A DNA stretch of 15,763 bases from Puniceicoccales bacterium (GTDB lineage: Bacteria; Verrucomicrobiota; Verrucomicrobiia; Opitutales; UBA9783), in NCBI GenBank assembly GCA_031260015.1, contig JAIRKR010000035.1, forward strand, positions 1-15,763. Reading direction: 5' to 3'. The position numbers were made by a program, and so were the translations under genes. Shown one piece after another: positions 5,465 through 13,245 of the stretch. Numbering within the stretch: the first letter of the stretch is position 1; the number at the start of each line of letters is the position of its first letter. The notes beneath the pieces were generated by a model. That model saw nothing but the letters and a program-made list of their open reading frames with translations, did no database searches and had not been told where the DNA came from.

Positions 5465-7761
5465 TGAACGTAAAAAATTTTTACCGGGTTAAGAAGACGC
5501 TTAAATTAAAGTTTTTGTTTCCTCTTTTGTGCGTACTTGTCATGTGTTCAAGCGTGATTGTTTTTTTTTCGAGATACACGTATACAAAACATCTCAACGG
5601 ACATGCACTGTCACGATCGCAACAAATCGGCCATTTCTTAGGTATGTGTACACAGTTGGTACATTATCCCTATGAGTTGCAGCGTTTTGTTTACGCCTTG
5701 GGCAGTGAATCTCACGTTAATTTTTTGGCAGTTCTTGCAGGAAATCCACTAAAGATTTTGGCATGTAATAAAAAGACGCTCATTGGAAAACCTTGGCAAC
5801 ATTATCCTCTACCAATCGGCATTCGCATGCCTGAATTCCAAAACAATTTAGAATGCTACGATTTTTTCCCTCAAAGGCATGTGTTTAATTATGCACTGGG
5901 AATTTATTTGGTTCAGTATGACGATCGAACAAATTACATGCCTGCGTACATTATAATACAGTTGCGTACGCATTATTGGCAAAAAGAATTTTTGCAGCAA
6001 AGTGTGAAAATAGTCAGCATTTCGCTGTTAATTACCTTTATAATTGCTTTTTGCTGCATGTTTCAGATTAATCAACTGATTTTAAAGCCTTTGAATATTA
6101 TTACCAAGCAAATGCATCGACGCAAATTGGGAGATTCAAAAGCTCTCGTACCCGAGTTGTGCAAAGACGAAATTGGTGTGCTGGCTCAAACACTCAACGA
6201 GATGATTCGAACGCATGAAAAGAGTGAAAATTTATTTCAGCAGTTGACCAATATGGCCCCCGTTTTGTTGTGGACAAGCAACGAAGATAATTCTTGTTTT
6301 TATTTCAGTAAAAAATGGGCAGAATTTACGGGACAAACGCGTTTAAAATACACCGATTGGTCCTGGCTTAATTATTTCCATCCGGAAGTAGCTATGGAGT
6401 ATAAAAAGGCTTTTCTGAATGCCCAATCGCATCATGAACCCTTTACGATGGAATGTCGGCTGAGGGGATATAAATCCAGTTATCATTGGATGTGGAGCCA
6501 CTGTACGCCGAGAATTTTGTCGGATGGATATTTTGAAGGCTATATCTGTTGTTTAATTGATATCTCTGAGCGGAAAAAGCACGAAGAACAGTTAAAACTT
6601 TATGCGGAAGAATTGTCTAGGGCGCGTGATGCAGCCTTGCAATCAACGCAGGCAAAATCCACATTTTTAGCTACGATGAGTCACGAAATAAGAACACCCA
6701 TTAACGGTATTTTGGGCTACGCTTATCTATTAAACGAAACTGAATTGACACACGAGCAGAAGGATTACGTAAAAAGCATTCATTCAAGCACGCAATTGCT
6801 TCTAGAGTTAATCAGTCAAATTCTTGATTTTTCGAAGATTGAGGCCGATAAATTAATGTTGGAACCTACTTTTTTTGACCTTGGCGAATGCTTACGCGAA
6901 GTATTGGATCTTTTTCAGCCAATTTTAGTGAAAAAAAACTTGCACTTGCAGGTTTGGCAACATCCTCAATTACCGAATTATTTTATTGGAGACCCCAAGC
7001 GGCTAAGACAAGTATTAATGAATTTGTTGAGCAATGCCATTAAATTTACAACGCAAGGAAGTATTCAAATAAGGTTAACGGGAAGGGTTTACAAAAAGAA
7101 TTTATATCAATTATTCATTTCGGTTAAAGACAGCGGCATCGGGATTGATTTTAAAGACCAACAAAAAATCTTCAGAGCTTTTGAGCAAATACCATTTCAA
7201 AATCAAGGGGGCACAGGCCTTGGATTGTCCATTACCAAATCGCTTGTTGAATTGATGGGAGGAAGTATTCGCGTGTACAGTAAGCCACAAGAAGGTTCAA
7301 CGTTTTATCTAACGCTATTGCTAAAAATGGAGAAATTACCGCACACGCCCATGGAAAAATCTCTAAAAACGCTTAATGTTATAGCGACGGGGAAAGTTAT
7401 TTTGTTGGTTGAAGACAATGAAGATAATCAAAAGGTTGCAAAAGCGATTCTAGAAAAAAGTGGGTATAAGGTACATATCGTTGAAAATGGGTACCGTTGT
7501 TTGGGGTGGTTACAGAAAAATCAAGTGAATCTTGTTTTGATGGATGTTAATATGCCAGAGATGGATGGATATGAAACCACACAGCGCATCCGCGCTGGTG
7601 AATGTGGACTTGAAAAAAGCGGCTTGCCCATTATAGGTTTTACGGCATATGCATTGAAAGAAACGCGTACCCAATGCCTTTCTGTGGGTATGAATGAATT
7701 GCTAACAAAACCTCTGCATCCTCGCAAACTGCTGGAGCACGTGCAAAAGTACATTCTTTAA
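5464..7761 (+). CDS. Hybrid sensor histidine kinase (HAMP-PAS-HisKA-HATPase-REC)
   Basis: This 765-residue inner-membrane kinase autophosphorylates and passes phosphate to its own receiver. Order: TM1 about 15-36; a periplasmic sensor region about 37-180; TM2 about 183-202; HAMP about 203-257; PAS/PAC about 260-375 ending in LIDISERKK; HisKA with His407 in MSHEIRTP; HATPase with N-box NLLSNAIKFT (520-529), DSGIG (556-560) and GGTGLGLSI (582-590); and a receiver from about 644 with Glu650/Asp651, phospho-acceptor Asp694 in LMDVNMPEMDG, Thr727 and Lys749. All key residues are present. No HPt domain, separate response regulator or output domain is seen in the window, so a phosphorelay partner must be elsewhere. 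The ATG overlaps the stop of the solute-binding protein gene, which implies translational coupling and suggests that protein feeds ligand information to the periplasmic domain. Confidence 0.93.
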   Translation: MNVKNFYRVKKTLKLKFLFPLLCVLVMCSSVIVFFSRYTYTKHLNGHALSRSQQIGHFLGMCTQLVHYPYELQRFVYALGSESHVNFLAVLAGNPLKILACNKKTLIGKPWQHYPLPIGIRMPEFQNNLECYDFFPQRHVFNYALGIYLVQYDDRTNYMPAYIIIQLRTHYWQKEFLQQSVKIVSISLLITFIIAFCCMFQINQLILKPLNIITKQMHRRKLGDSKALVPELCKDEIGVLAQTLNEMIRTHEKSENLFQQLTNMAPVLLWTSNEDNSCFYFSKKWAEFTGQTRLKYTDWSWLNYFHPEVAMEYKKAFLNAQSHHEPFTMECRLRGYKSSYHWMWSHCTPRILSDGYFEGYICCLIDISERKKHEEQLKLYAEELSRARDAALQSTQAKSTFLATMSHEIRTPINGILGYAYLLNETELTHEQKDYVKSIHSSTQLLLELISQILDFSKIEADKLMLEPTFFDLGECLREVLDLFQPILVKKNLHLQVWQHPQLPNYFIGDPKRLRQVLMNLLSNAIKFTTQGSIQIRLTGRVYKKNLYQLFISVKDSGIGIDFKDQQKIFRAFEQIPFQNQGGTGLGLSITKSLVELMGGSIRVYSKPQEGSTFYLTLLLKMEKLPHTPMEKSLKTLNVIATGKVILLVEDNEDNQKVAKAILEKSGYKVHIVENGYRCLGWLQKNQVNLVLMDVNMPEMDGYETTQRIRAGECGLEKSGLPIIGFTAYALKETRTQCLSVGMNELLTKPLHPRKLLEHVQKYIL

Positions 7762-7865
7762 AGCTGCGCAAAAATCTGGGAAACAAACGGATAAGCGAAA
7801 AGTAGGGTAGGGTGCTGCGATTTTTAAAAACTTCCTCCGTAGGATTTCCTAAATTGAAAATAACA

Positions 7866-7921
7866 ACCCTTGTATCATTTGATAAGCGATAAAATTGCTT
7901 ACAAGGGTCTAGGCAATTTTA
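7866..7921 (+). promoter_or_regulatory. Structured leader: hairpin with loop complementary to upstream bases (possible H-type pseudoknot)
   Basis: Bases 7890-7901 pair with 7910-7921 in a 12-bp stem (one G-U) closing an 8-nt loop CAAGGGTC (7902-7909). Seven loop bases (7902-7908) are perfectly complementary to ACCCTTG at 7866-7872, giving the topology of an H-type pseudoknot. It ends 48 nt before the ATG of the Cys/His-rich gene and 105 nt after the kinase stop. It could be a cis-acting RNA control element, an mRNA end structure or chance; no known riboswitch class is recognised. Confidence 0.45.
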
Positions 7922-7969
7922 AAAATGCTAAGACTTTTTTATACATAGCCTATACTTGGAAGAATATGA

Positions 7970-8548
7970 ATGAACACGAAAAAAATAATAGATACAATTG
8001 TAAAAGCTGGCGTGACGGCAGGTTTGACGGGTGTAGGTCTCTTAAATACTTGGAGGTGCCCACATTGTTTGGGCACGCATCAAGAATGTATGGCTTGCCC
8101 TATATCAGGCAAAATGGAAGATACATATATGCGGGAGAGGATTGACTACGAAAGAGAACGTGATCAATTGCAAGAAAAATATAAAGAACCGCAGGGCCCC
8201 ATCTGTCATTGTGACACTTGTCGGAGGTTTTACGAGAGTCCACATTGTCCCGAATGTGGTACCCTAGCTTGGGTGTGTGGCCATTGCAAGCGGTGTCATA
8301 TGGATGAAGTTTGTCCCGTAACGGGCAAAACACCGTATGAATCTGGATACAACCGAAAGGTGGAGGAATATGAGAGAGAATTGGTTTCATTGGAAAAGAA
8401 AGACGATCAGAAGAGAAATGAATGGTCTTGCCGCCGTTGTTATAAGTATCATGTGGAAGAAGTTTGTCTCGTAACGGGTAAAACGCAAAAGGAGATTATG
8501 AGAGATGAAAGAGAAATTATGAGACAACTTATACAGCGTATTAAGTGA
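7970..8548 (+). CDS. Cys/His-rich protein with three repeated metal-binding modules
   Basis: This 192-residue protein is not recognised. A mildly hydrophobic N-terminus (5-25) precedes three copies of a Cys/His module. Copies 2 (101-121) and 3 (152-172) fit W-x-C-x2-C-x3-H-x4-C-x-V-T-G-K-T exactly. Copy 1 (28-48) keeps W, C-x2-C, the His and I-S-G-K, with one extra residue before the last Cys. Each module could bind one zinc through three Cys and one His. Between copies 1 and 2 there is a further ribbon-like cluster: Cys79, Cys81, Cys84, Cys93 and Cys96. The linkers (about 50-73, 122-150 and 172-192) are rich in Glu, Lys and Arg and look helical or coiled-coil. The ATG at 7970 has a good ribosome site, GGAAG at 7958-7962. 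No enzyme motif is visible; a scaffold, nucleic-acid-binding or protein-binding role is only inferred. Confidence 0.8.
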   Translation: MNTKKIIDTIVKAGVTAGLTGVGLLNTWRCPHCLGTHQECMACPISGKMEDTYMRERIDYERERDQLQEKYKEPQGPICHCDTCRRFYESPHCPECGTLAWVCGHCKRCHMDEVCPVTGKTPYESGYNRKVEEYERELVSLEKKDDQKRNEWSCRRCYKYHVEEVCLVTGKTQKEIMRDEREIMRQLIQRIK

Positions 8549-8687
8549 TCTACATAAAGATGAAATAGTACTTATCGTTGGCACTTTCGTATTGGTTTAG
8601 CGAAGAATAACATTGCACCTGAAGAAAATTTGGAATGTTTTAAAAGCCTCCAAATCATTAGGGTATAATTTTGTACGTATGGCAACT

Positions 8688-8816
8688 TTACTCGCAAGGG
8701 TTAGTCTCTAAAACTTCAAAATATACCGTGGAGGTTGTTTGCTTTGGGGCGTAGGATAAAAAATTTGTAAATGATGGGCCATGAGGCAAAATAATGGCTC
8801 CATCGTAGAAAAACAT
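8688..8816 (-). CDS. Doubtful small protein, 42 residues
   Basis: From an ATG at 8814-8816 this minus-strand frame reads 42 residues with a protein-like composition (MFFYDGAIILPHGPSF at its start, VYFEVLETNPCE at its end). The frame stays open upstream to 8927, into the antisense of tRNA-His, so it might be the C-terminal remnant of a longer gene. There is no ribosome site and no recognised family. It may simply be a chance open frame. Confidence 0.22.
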   Translation of the reverse strand: MFFYDGAIILPHGPSFTNFLSYAPKQTTSTVYFEVLETNPCE

Positions 8817-8869
8817 TTTGTTTTTATTGTTTTCCAAAACGCAATGAGAGGGCTTTTTCAAAAAAAGCT

Positions 8870-8898
8870 TTGACAAAGTTATCGAAAAAAATTTGCCT
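8870..8898 (+). promoter_or_regulatory. Possible promoter of tRNA-His
   Basis: A perfect TTGACA (8870-8875) lies 36 nt before the tRNA. The -10 at 17-nt spacing (TTGCCT, 8893-8898) is poor. The -35 sits inside the palindrome CTTTG-A-CAAAG (8868-8878). Confidence 0.3.
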
Positions 8899-8911
8899 AA
8901 AGCTATTCGAT

Positions 8912-8989
8912 GGTGGTTGTAGCTCAATTGGTTAGAGCACTGGATTGTGGTTCCAGGGGTTGCCGGTTCAAGTCCGGTCTACCACCCCA
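8912..8989 (+). tRNA. tRNA-His (GTG), CCA encoded
   Basis: The acceptor GTGGTTG (8913-8919) pairs with CTACCAC (8979-8985), with one U-U mismatch at position 6-67. The extra 5' G at 8912 faces the discriminator C at 8986, as is diagnostic for tRNA-His. The anticodon stem CTGGA/TCCAG encloses TTGTGGT with anticodon GTG. The T-arm is GCCGG-TTCAAGT-CCGGT. CCA is encoded at 8987-8989. Confidence 0.95.
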
Positions 8990-9156
8990 TATTTAGATGT
9001 TTATATTGAAGTAAATTTCTAACTTCTGTTCCGTAAGTTGCGATTCTGAGTGTAAAATTGTGCTGTCCATAATTCTTTTAAATAAAATGTATGGAGCTCA
9101 AAATTGCATGAGGGTACATCGTAATAAAAGAACAATCGCTAACGTCAAAAATTATC

Positions 9157-9188
9157 GCACGCAGCGGTGAGCAGAGTGTGCCATTTTT
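9157..9188 (+). terminator. Possible Rho-independent terminator upstream of thyA
   Basis: GCACGC (9157-9162) pairs with GTGTGC (9176-9181), 6 bp with one G-U and a 13-nt loop, followed after two bases by TTTTT (9184-9188). It would end transcripts coming from the tRNA-His side and insulate the thyA operon. Confidence 0.35.
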
Positions 9189-9192
9189 GAAC

Positions 9193-9220
9193 TTGTCATT
9201 TTGGCTGTTAATTTGAGAAT
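9193..9220 (+). promoter_or_regulatory. Possible thyA operon promoter
   Basis: TTGTCA (9193-9198), a 16-nt spacer and GAGAAT (9215-9220, four-of-six) end 6 nt before the thyA ATG. If it is used, the message would be leaderless. Support is limited to this spacing and to its place after a terminator-like hairpin. Confidence 0.3.
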
Positions 9221-9226
9221 TAAATT

Positions 9227-10024
9227 ATGCAGCAATATTTAGATCTATTGAAATTCGTTTTAGATAACGGAGAATGGCGCAATGATCGTACGGGGGTTGG
9301 AACGATCGGTGTTTTTGGGACGCAGATACACATCGATATTTCACAATATTATCCTTTATTAACGACTAAAAACGTTCATTTCAAGTCACTGGCATACGAA
9401 TTGTTGTGGTTCTTGCAAGGAGATACAAATATTCGCTTTTTAAAGGATCACGGGGTACGCATTTGGAACGAATGGGCAGATCCGGAGGGTAATTTAGGTC
9501 CTGTGTATGGGGTACAATGGCGTCGTTGGCATTGTGCAGAGGGACGCTACATTGATCAGATTAAAACGGTGATTGAGAGCATTCAACGGGATCCTTTTGG
9601 TAGAAGGCATATCGTATCCGCTTGGAATGTAGGAGACTTACACAAAATGGCTTTGCCTCCCTGTCACACCTTTTTTCAATTTTATGTGGGGACCGCAGGT
9701 ACCTTAAGTTGTCAATTATATCAGCGAAGCGCAGATTTGTTTTTGGGAGTTCCCTTCAACATCGCTTCTTATGCGTTGTTAACCTACATGATGGCGCAAG
9801 TCTGCCACCTAAAACCAGGTAAATTCGTTCACACTTTGGGCGATGCACATATTTATGCCAATCATTTGGAACAAGTGAAATTACAGTTGGAACGGGTACC
9901 AAAAACATTACCTACGCTGAAATTGGATCCCAGTATTAAAAATATCGATGATTTTACTTTTGAGTCCTTTGTGCTCGAAAACTATAATCCTCATCCGGCA
10001 ATCAAAGCTCCCGTTGCGGTCTAA
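9227..10024 (+). CDS. thyA: Thymidylate synthase
   Basis: This 265-residue protein matches the ThyA family length and makes dTMP from dUMP with methylene-tetrahydrofolate, releasing dihydrofolate in the cytosol. Key residues are in place: Arg21 in NDRTG, the dimer-partner arginines in PFGRRHIVSAWN (126-127), nucleophile Cys146 in ALPPCHTFFQFYV, the dUMP-binding RSADLFLGVPFN (167-178, with Asn178), and His207/Tyr210 in GDAHIYANH. The C-terminus IKAPVAV is the conserved tail that closes over the active site. The gene leads an operon: folA starts 4 nt after its stop and recycles the dihydrofolate it forms. The start has only a weak GAG upstream, and a -10-like box sits 6 nt before the ATG. Confidence 0.98.
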   Translation: MQQYLDLLKFVLDNGEWRNDRTGVGTIGVFGTQIHIDISQYYPLLTTKNVHFKSLAYELLWFLQGDTNIRFLKDHGVRIWNEWADPEGNLGPVYGVQWRRWHCAEGRYIDQIKTVIESIQRDPFGRRHIVSAWNVGDLHKMALPPCHTFFQFYVGTAGTLSCQLYQRSADLFLGVPFNIASYALLTYMMAQVCHLKPGKFVHTLGDAHIYANHLEQVKLQLERVPKTLPTLKLDPSIKNIDDFTFESFVLENYNPHPAIKAPVAV

Positions 10025-10028
10025 TCTA

Positions 10029-10493
10029 ATGGCTATCTTTAAAGTAATTGCCGCCATGTCACGCAATCGCGTGATCGGGTTGAAAAATAAAATTCCATGG
10101 CGTTTGCCGGAAGAATTACAGTGGTTTAGGAAAACAACACTGAATCAGCGTATTCTAATGGGGCGTAAAACCTTTGAATCTTTGGGGTGTAGACCCTTAC
10201 CTCAAAGAATAAATTATGTAATGTCTCATACATTGGATGGGGCAAACAAAGATATCATTGTTATTCACAGTGTTGCCCCATTGGAATCCGTTGAGGGAGT
10301 TATTTGGATATGCGGAGGAGCCAGTATTTATCAGAAGTTTTTGCCTCTATGCTCGGAAATTATGTTGACCACCGTGAACCAAACGGTGGAAGGGGACACG
10401 TTTTTCCCAGATATTCCTCCCCGTTTTGAATTAAGTCATGTGGTGGTCACATGTCCAGCGTATACCATTCAATGCTGGGTTCGAAGTAGTTAA
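10029..10493 (+). CDS. folA: Dihydrofolate reductase
   Basis: This 154-residue protein reduces dihydrofolate to tetrahydrofolate with NADPH, directly serving the ThyA encoded upstream. Visible motifs are the N-terminal IAAMSRNRVIGLKNKIPWRLP (Met20-loop region), then EELQWFRKTT with the catalytic acid as Glu29 (the E. coli counterpart is Asp27), the NADPH-binding MGRKTFESLG (43-52 or so), WICGGASIYQKFLP, and VEGDTFFPD near the end. The frame is open further upstream inside thyA, but the ATG at 10029 lies 4 nt after the thyA stop and gives the normal N-terminus, so it is preferred. The C-terminus is somewhat short, with a trimmed last strand compared with the usual 159 residues. The PBP2 gene begins 4 nt after its stop. 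Confidence 0.95.
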   Translation: MAIFKVIAAMSRNRVIGLKNKIPWRLPEELQWFRKTTLNQRILMGRKTFESLGCRPLPQRINYVMSHTLDGANKDIIVIHSVAPLESVEGVIWICGGASIYQKFLPLCSEIMLTTVNQTVEGDTFFPDIPPRFELSHVVVTCPAYTIQCWVRSS

Positions 10494-10497
10494 ACGG

Positions 10498-12339
10498 ATG
10501 ATTCATTTTGACACATATCGGTCCCATTTGGGTCGGTTGTATTTTTTACAATTTATTGTCATATTTTTATGCATTTTACTGGGCATTGCCATCGTTTGGC
10601 GGCAGTGGATAGGAAATGGTGTGTACAGTCAACTGGGTCAAAAGCAGTGTCTAAGACGCATTTTGTACCCGGGCACACGGGGATGTATTTACGACAGAAC
10701 GGGAAAATTATTGGCTACCAACAGGGATATTTATTGTCTTTACGTAGACTTAAACTATTTTCGCAATGATATAACACAATTTAATAGGCAGTCCAAAGAT
10801 GTCGAAACGCAATCGGAACAATTGTGGGCGATTGTACACGATGCGCTGCTGCCATATGCGAAAACCGTAGGTCCAATTCCATTCACCGTATCCAAAAAAA
10901 CCTTACATCGGCATTATTTGCAAAATATTTTGTTACCTTTGGCAATTGCAAAAGATTTGCCAGAGACCATGTACGCAAAACTTGTAGAGCAATTGCCTAC
11001 GCATGGTCCCTTTCAGGTCGGCATAGAAAAAGTTAGATATTATCCCTACGGTAGCGTTGCGTGCCACGTTATCGGGCACGTTACGCAGACGTCTCAATTG
11101 ACGCAAGATGCTTTACCGGGAAATGATTTGAGAACTTTCTTTTTACCTAAACAGAAGGGGGCCACAGGCATAGAAGCCTACTACGATGATCAACTCAGTG
11201 GTTTAAATGGGGGTGATATATGGAGAGTAACGCCATCGGGACAGGAGCAAGCTTGCCTGATATCGTTACCCAGCGTGGATGGTAATGACATTCATTTGAC
11301 TTTGGATACTCAGTTACAACAAGTGTGTGAACAAACTTTAGAAGGTCGTCGTGGGGCTATCGTTATTTTAGCGGTAGATTCCGGAGAAGTATTGGCACTC
11401 ACCAGTAAACCTGATTTTGATTTAAATGCTTTGACGCCGCGCATATCTGAAAAATTGTTTCAAGAAATTACAGCGCAAGGAGCTTGGTTAAATAGGGCTA
11501 TTCAGGGATTGTATCCACCGGGATCAACATTTAAAATTATTACGTTAGCTGCTTTATTGCAAGCAGGTGTTGTGAATACTCAAAGTTCGATAACTTGTAC
11601 CGGAAGTTATACTATCGGCAACCACGTTTTTCATTGTCACAATCATCAGGGGCATGGATATATTACTTTAGATAAAGCTGTTCAGACGAGTTGTAACCCA
11701 TTTTTTTATCACTACGCACTGCGTTGTGGTCCTTCATTGATTTATGAAGAAGCTTGGAAACTGGGTCTCGGCAATAGGACACATATCGATTTACCCTACG
11801 AAACGCATAATATGTTAGTTCCATCTCCGGCGTGGAAGAAAAAACGCTTGCGAGAGAGTTGGACGGACGGCGATACGGCCAATTTTTCCATAGGACAAGG
11901 ATTTTTAAGGGTGACACCGTTGCAAATGGCATGCGCAGCGGCGTCTTTGGCCAAAAATAAAAGGTGTTTAACACCCCACTTGTGCTCTAATTTCGTCTGT
12001 ACAGAACATTCTAAAGAAGCCATTATGGCTCACGACCATTGGCGTTTATTGCTGGAATGTTTGGAAAAAGCGGTTGAATCGGGAACTTCTCGTTTTTCAC
12101 GCGTCAGAGGTTTAAAATCGGCCGTCAAAACGGGGACTTCTCAAGTGAAGATTGCAGGTACAAATCGATACGCGCACGTTGGATGGTTAATAGGATTCGC
12201 ACCATCAACACAACCTAAAATCGCGTTTAGCATTGTAATTGAGCAAGAAGATTTGACAGAAGAATTTTGGGGAAGCCGCGTGTGCGGTCCCATAGCGCAA
12301 AAATTTCTCCAATTTTGTTTGGATCAAGGTAAAATTTGA
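10498..12339 (+). CDS. mrdA: Penicillin-binding protein 2, class B transpeptidase
   Basis: This 613-residue protein is a monofunctional peptidoglycan transpeptidase, in E. coli the PBP2 of the elongasome. A short cytoplasmic N-terminus precedes one membrane anchor (about 15-36, FLQFIVIFLCILLGIAIVW). The pedestal domain has GTRGCIYDRTGKLLATN (59-75) and GATGIEAYYDDQLSG (221-235), which are typical of class B PBPs. The transpeptidase domain has the active-site Ser343 in PGSTFK, the SxN motif Ser398-Cys399-Asn400, and KTG at 544-546. All three catalytic motifs are intact. The frame is open back to 10438, but the ATG at 10498, 4 nt after the folA stop, gives a proper N-terminus. It shares an operon with thyA-folA upstream and a Xer recombinase 8 nt downstream. 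The symbol mrdA rests on PBP2-like features and could instead be another class B PBP. Confidence 0.9.
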   Translation: MIHFDTYRSHLGRLYFLQFIVIFLCILLGIAIVWRQWIGNGVYSQLGQKQCLRRILYPGTRGCIYDRTGKLLATNRDIYCLYVDLNYFRNDITQFNRQSKDVETQSEQLWAIVHDALLPYAKTVGPIPFTVSKKTLHRHYLQNILLPLAIAKDLPETMYAKLVEQLPTHGPFQVGIEKVRYYPYGSVACHVIGHVTQTSQLTQDALPGNDLRTFFLPKQKGATGIEAYYDDQLSGLNGGDIWRVTPSGQEQACLISLPSVDGNDIHLTLDTQLQQVCEQTLEGRRGAIVILAVDSGEVLALTSKPDFDLNALTPRISEKLFQEITAQGAWLNRAIQGLYPPGSTFKIITLAALLQAGVVNTQSSITCTGSYTIGNHVFHCHNHQGHGYITLDKAVQTSCNPFFYHYALRCGPSLIYEEAWKLGLGNRTHIDLPYETHNMLVPSPAWKKKRLRESWTDGDTANFSIGQGFLRVTPLQMACAAASLAKNKRCLTPHLCSNFVCTEHSKEAIMAHDHWRLLLECLEKAVESGTSRFSRVRGLKSAVKTGTSQVKIAGTNRYAHVGWLIGFAPSTQPKIAFSIVIEQEDLTEEFWGSRVCGPIAQKFLQFCLDQGKI

Positions 12340-12347
12340 CTTTTTAA

Positions 12348-13235
12348 ATGCTAAAAAATTTTGAACAATTTCTTAGACAGCGGGCGTACTCAAAGTATAC
12401 CCTGAGAAATTATTTATCCGCAGTTACGCGATGGATGGCATTTCTGAAATCAAAAAACGTTACTCAACCCAATGTCGGAACCTATTTATCAGAGTATTTA
12501 TACATGCGTCAAAACAAAGCGGGTAAACGAACATTAAATAATGATTTGTCGGCCTTGAGGACATTTTTTTACTTTCTAGAAGAGCGATTTGAAATGCCAA
12601 TGCCGCAGGAAGTTAAGGCATTACGCCCAAAATTTGAATCTAAGCTACCTAATTTCTTTACGATAGAACAAATTCAAATCCTACTACAAGCCCCAGACAA
12701 AAAGTTTTCAGCGGGTCAATTGTCAGATTTTTTGTGGCGCCGCGATAAAGCTATTTTGGAGATTTTATACGGATGCGGCATACGTGTTGGAGAATTGACG
12801 CATTTGTGTGTCGAAAACGTTCAATGGTCTCAAGGACTCATACGTGTATTGGGTAAGGGCCACAAAGAACGTTTAATTCCCATAGGCAAACCTGCTCTGT
12901 ACGCACTACAAAGTTTATATACGACATACCCACCGAAATTTTCAAAAAGTCCTCTTATTTTTAGCGAACGCGGAGAAGCCATTTCTGAACGTTCCATCCA
13001 ATTAATTATAAAACGCTACCTAATTTATGCCCATTTACCGCTTGAAATGACGCCCCATAGTTGCCGACACAGTTACGCAACACACTTGTTGCAGAGAGGC
13101 GCCGACTTGAGAATTGTCCAGGAATTGTTGGGGCATGCACATTTATCTACGACGCAAAAGTACACGCACGTTGATATTGCGCATTTGCAAAAAATTTACA
13201 ATCAATCACACCCGCAGAGTAAAGGGGATCGGTAG
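12348..13235 (+). CDS. Tyrosine recombinase, XerC/XerD family
   Basis: This 295-residue protein has the usual Xer length (about 298). It is a site-specific recombinase that resolves chromosome dimers at dif, or integrates elements at dif-like sites. The N-terminal SAM-like core-binding domain occupies about 1-90. The catalytic domain shows Arg146 in GCGIRVGEL, Lys170 in GKGHKER, His237 and Arg240 in HSCRHSYATHLL, His263 in LLGHAHLSTTQ and nucleophile Tyr272 in KYTHV. The active site is complete. It could be XerC or XerD; the sequence alone does not decide, and a second Xer gene is not in this window. The ATG at 12348 is 8 nt after the PBP2 stop, so it belongs to the thyA operon. There is no integrase-type DNA arm domain, which argues for a core Xer rather than a phage integrase. 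Confidence 0.92.
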   Translation: MLKNFEQFLRQRAYSKYTLRNYLSAVTRWMAFLKSKNVTQPNVGTYLSEYLYMRQNKAGKRTLNNDLSALRTFFYFLEERFEMPMPQEVKALRPKFESKLPNFFTIEQIQILLQAPDKKFSAGQLSDFLWRRDKAILEILYGCGIRVGELTHLCVENVQWSQGLIRVLGKGHKERLIPIGKPALYALQSLYTTYPPKFSKSPLIFSERGEAISERSIQLIIKRYLIYAHLPLEMTPHSCRHSYATHLLQRGADLRIVQELLGHAHLSTTQKYTHVDIAHLQKIYNQSHPQSKGDR

Positions 13236-13245
13236 GTATTTAAGG

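Larger units (their letters stand above)
8549..8911. other. 363-nt gap between the Cys/His-rich gene and tRNA-His
   Basis: No confident gene is seen. The gap holds a perfect TATAAT (8664-8669) without a good -35, a 7-bp A/T-rich hairpin GCTTTTT/AAAAAGC (8852-8868), and a weakly supported minus-strand reading frame (8688-8816). Confidence 0.5.

Noticed and set aside
7870..8145. Plus-strand open frame of 91 residues ahead of and overlapping the Cys/His-rich gene
   Set aside because: It is out of frame with the repeat-bearing protein, has no ribosome site, and crosses the hairpin leader.
8523..8600. Hydrophobic tail frame ending ...IVLIVGTFVLV after the Cys/His-rich gene
   Set aside because: It has no start codon after an in-frame TGA at 8520-8522, and TGA is a normal stop in this window.
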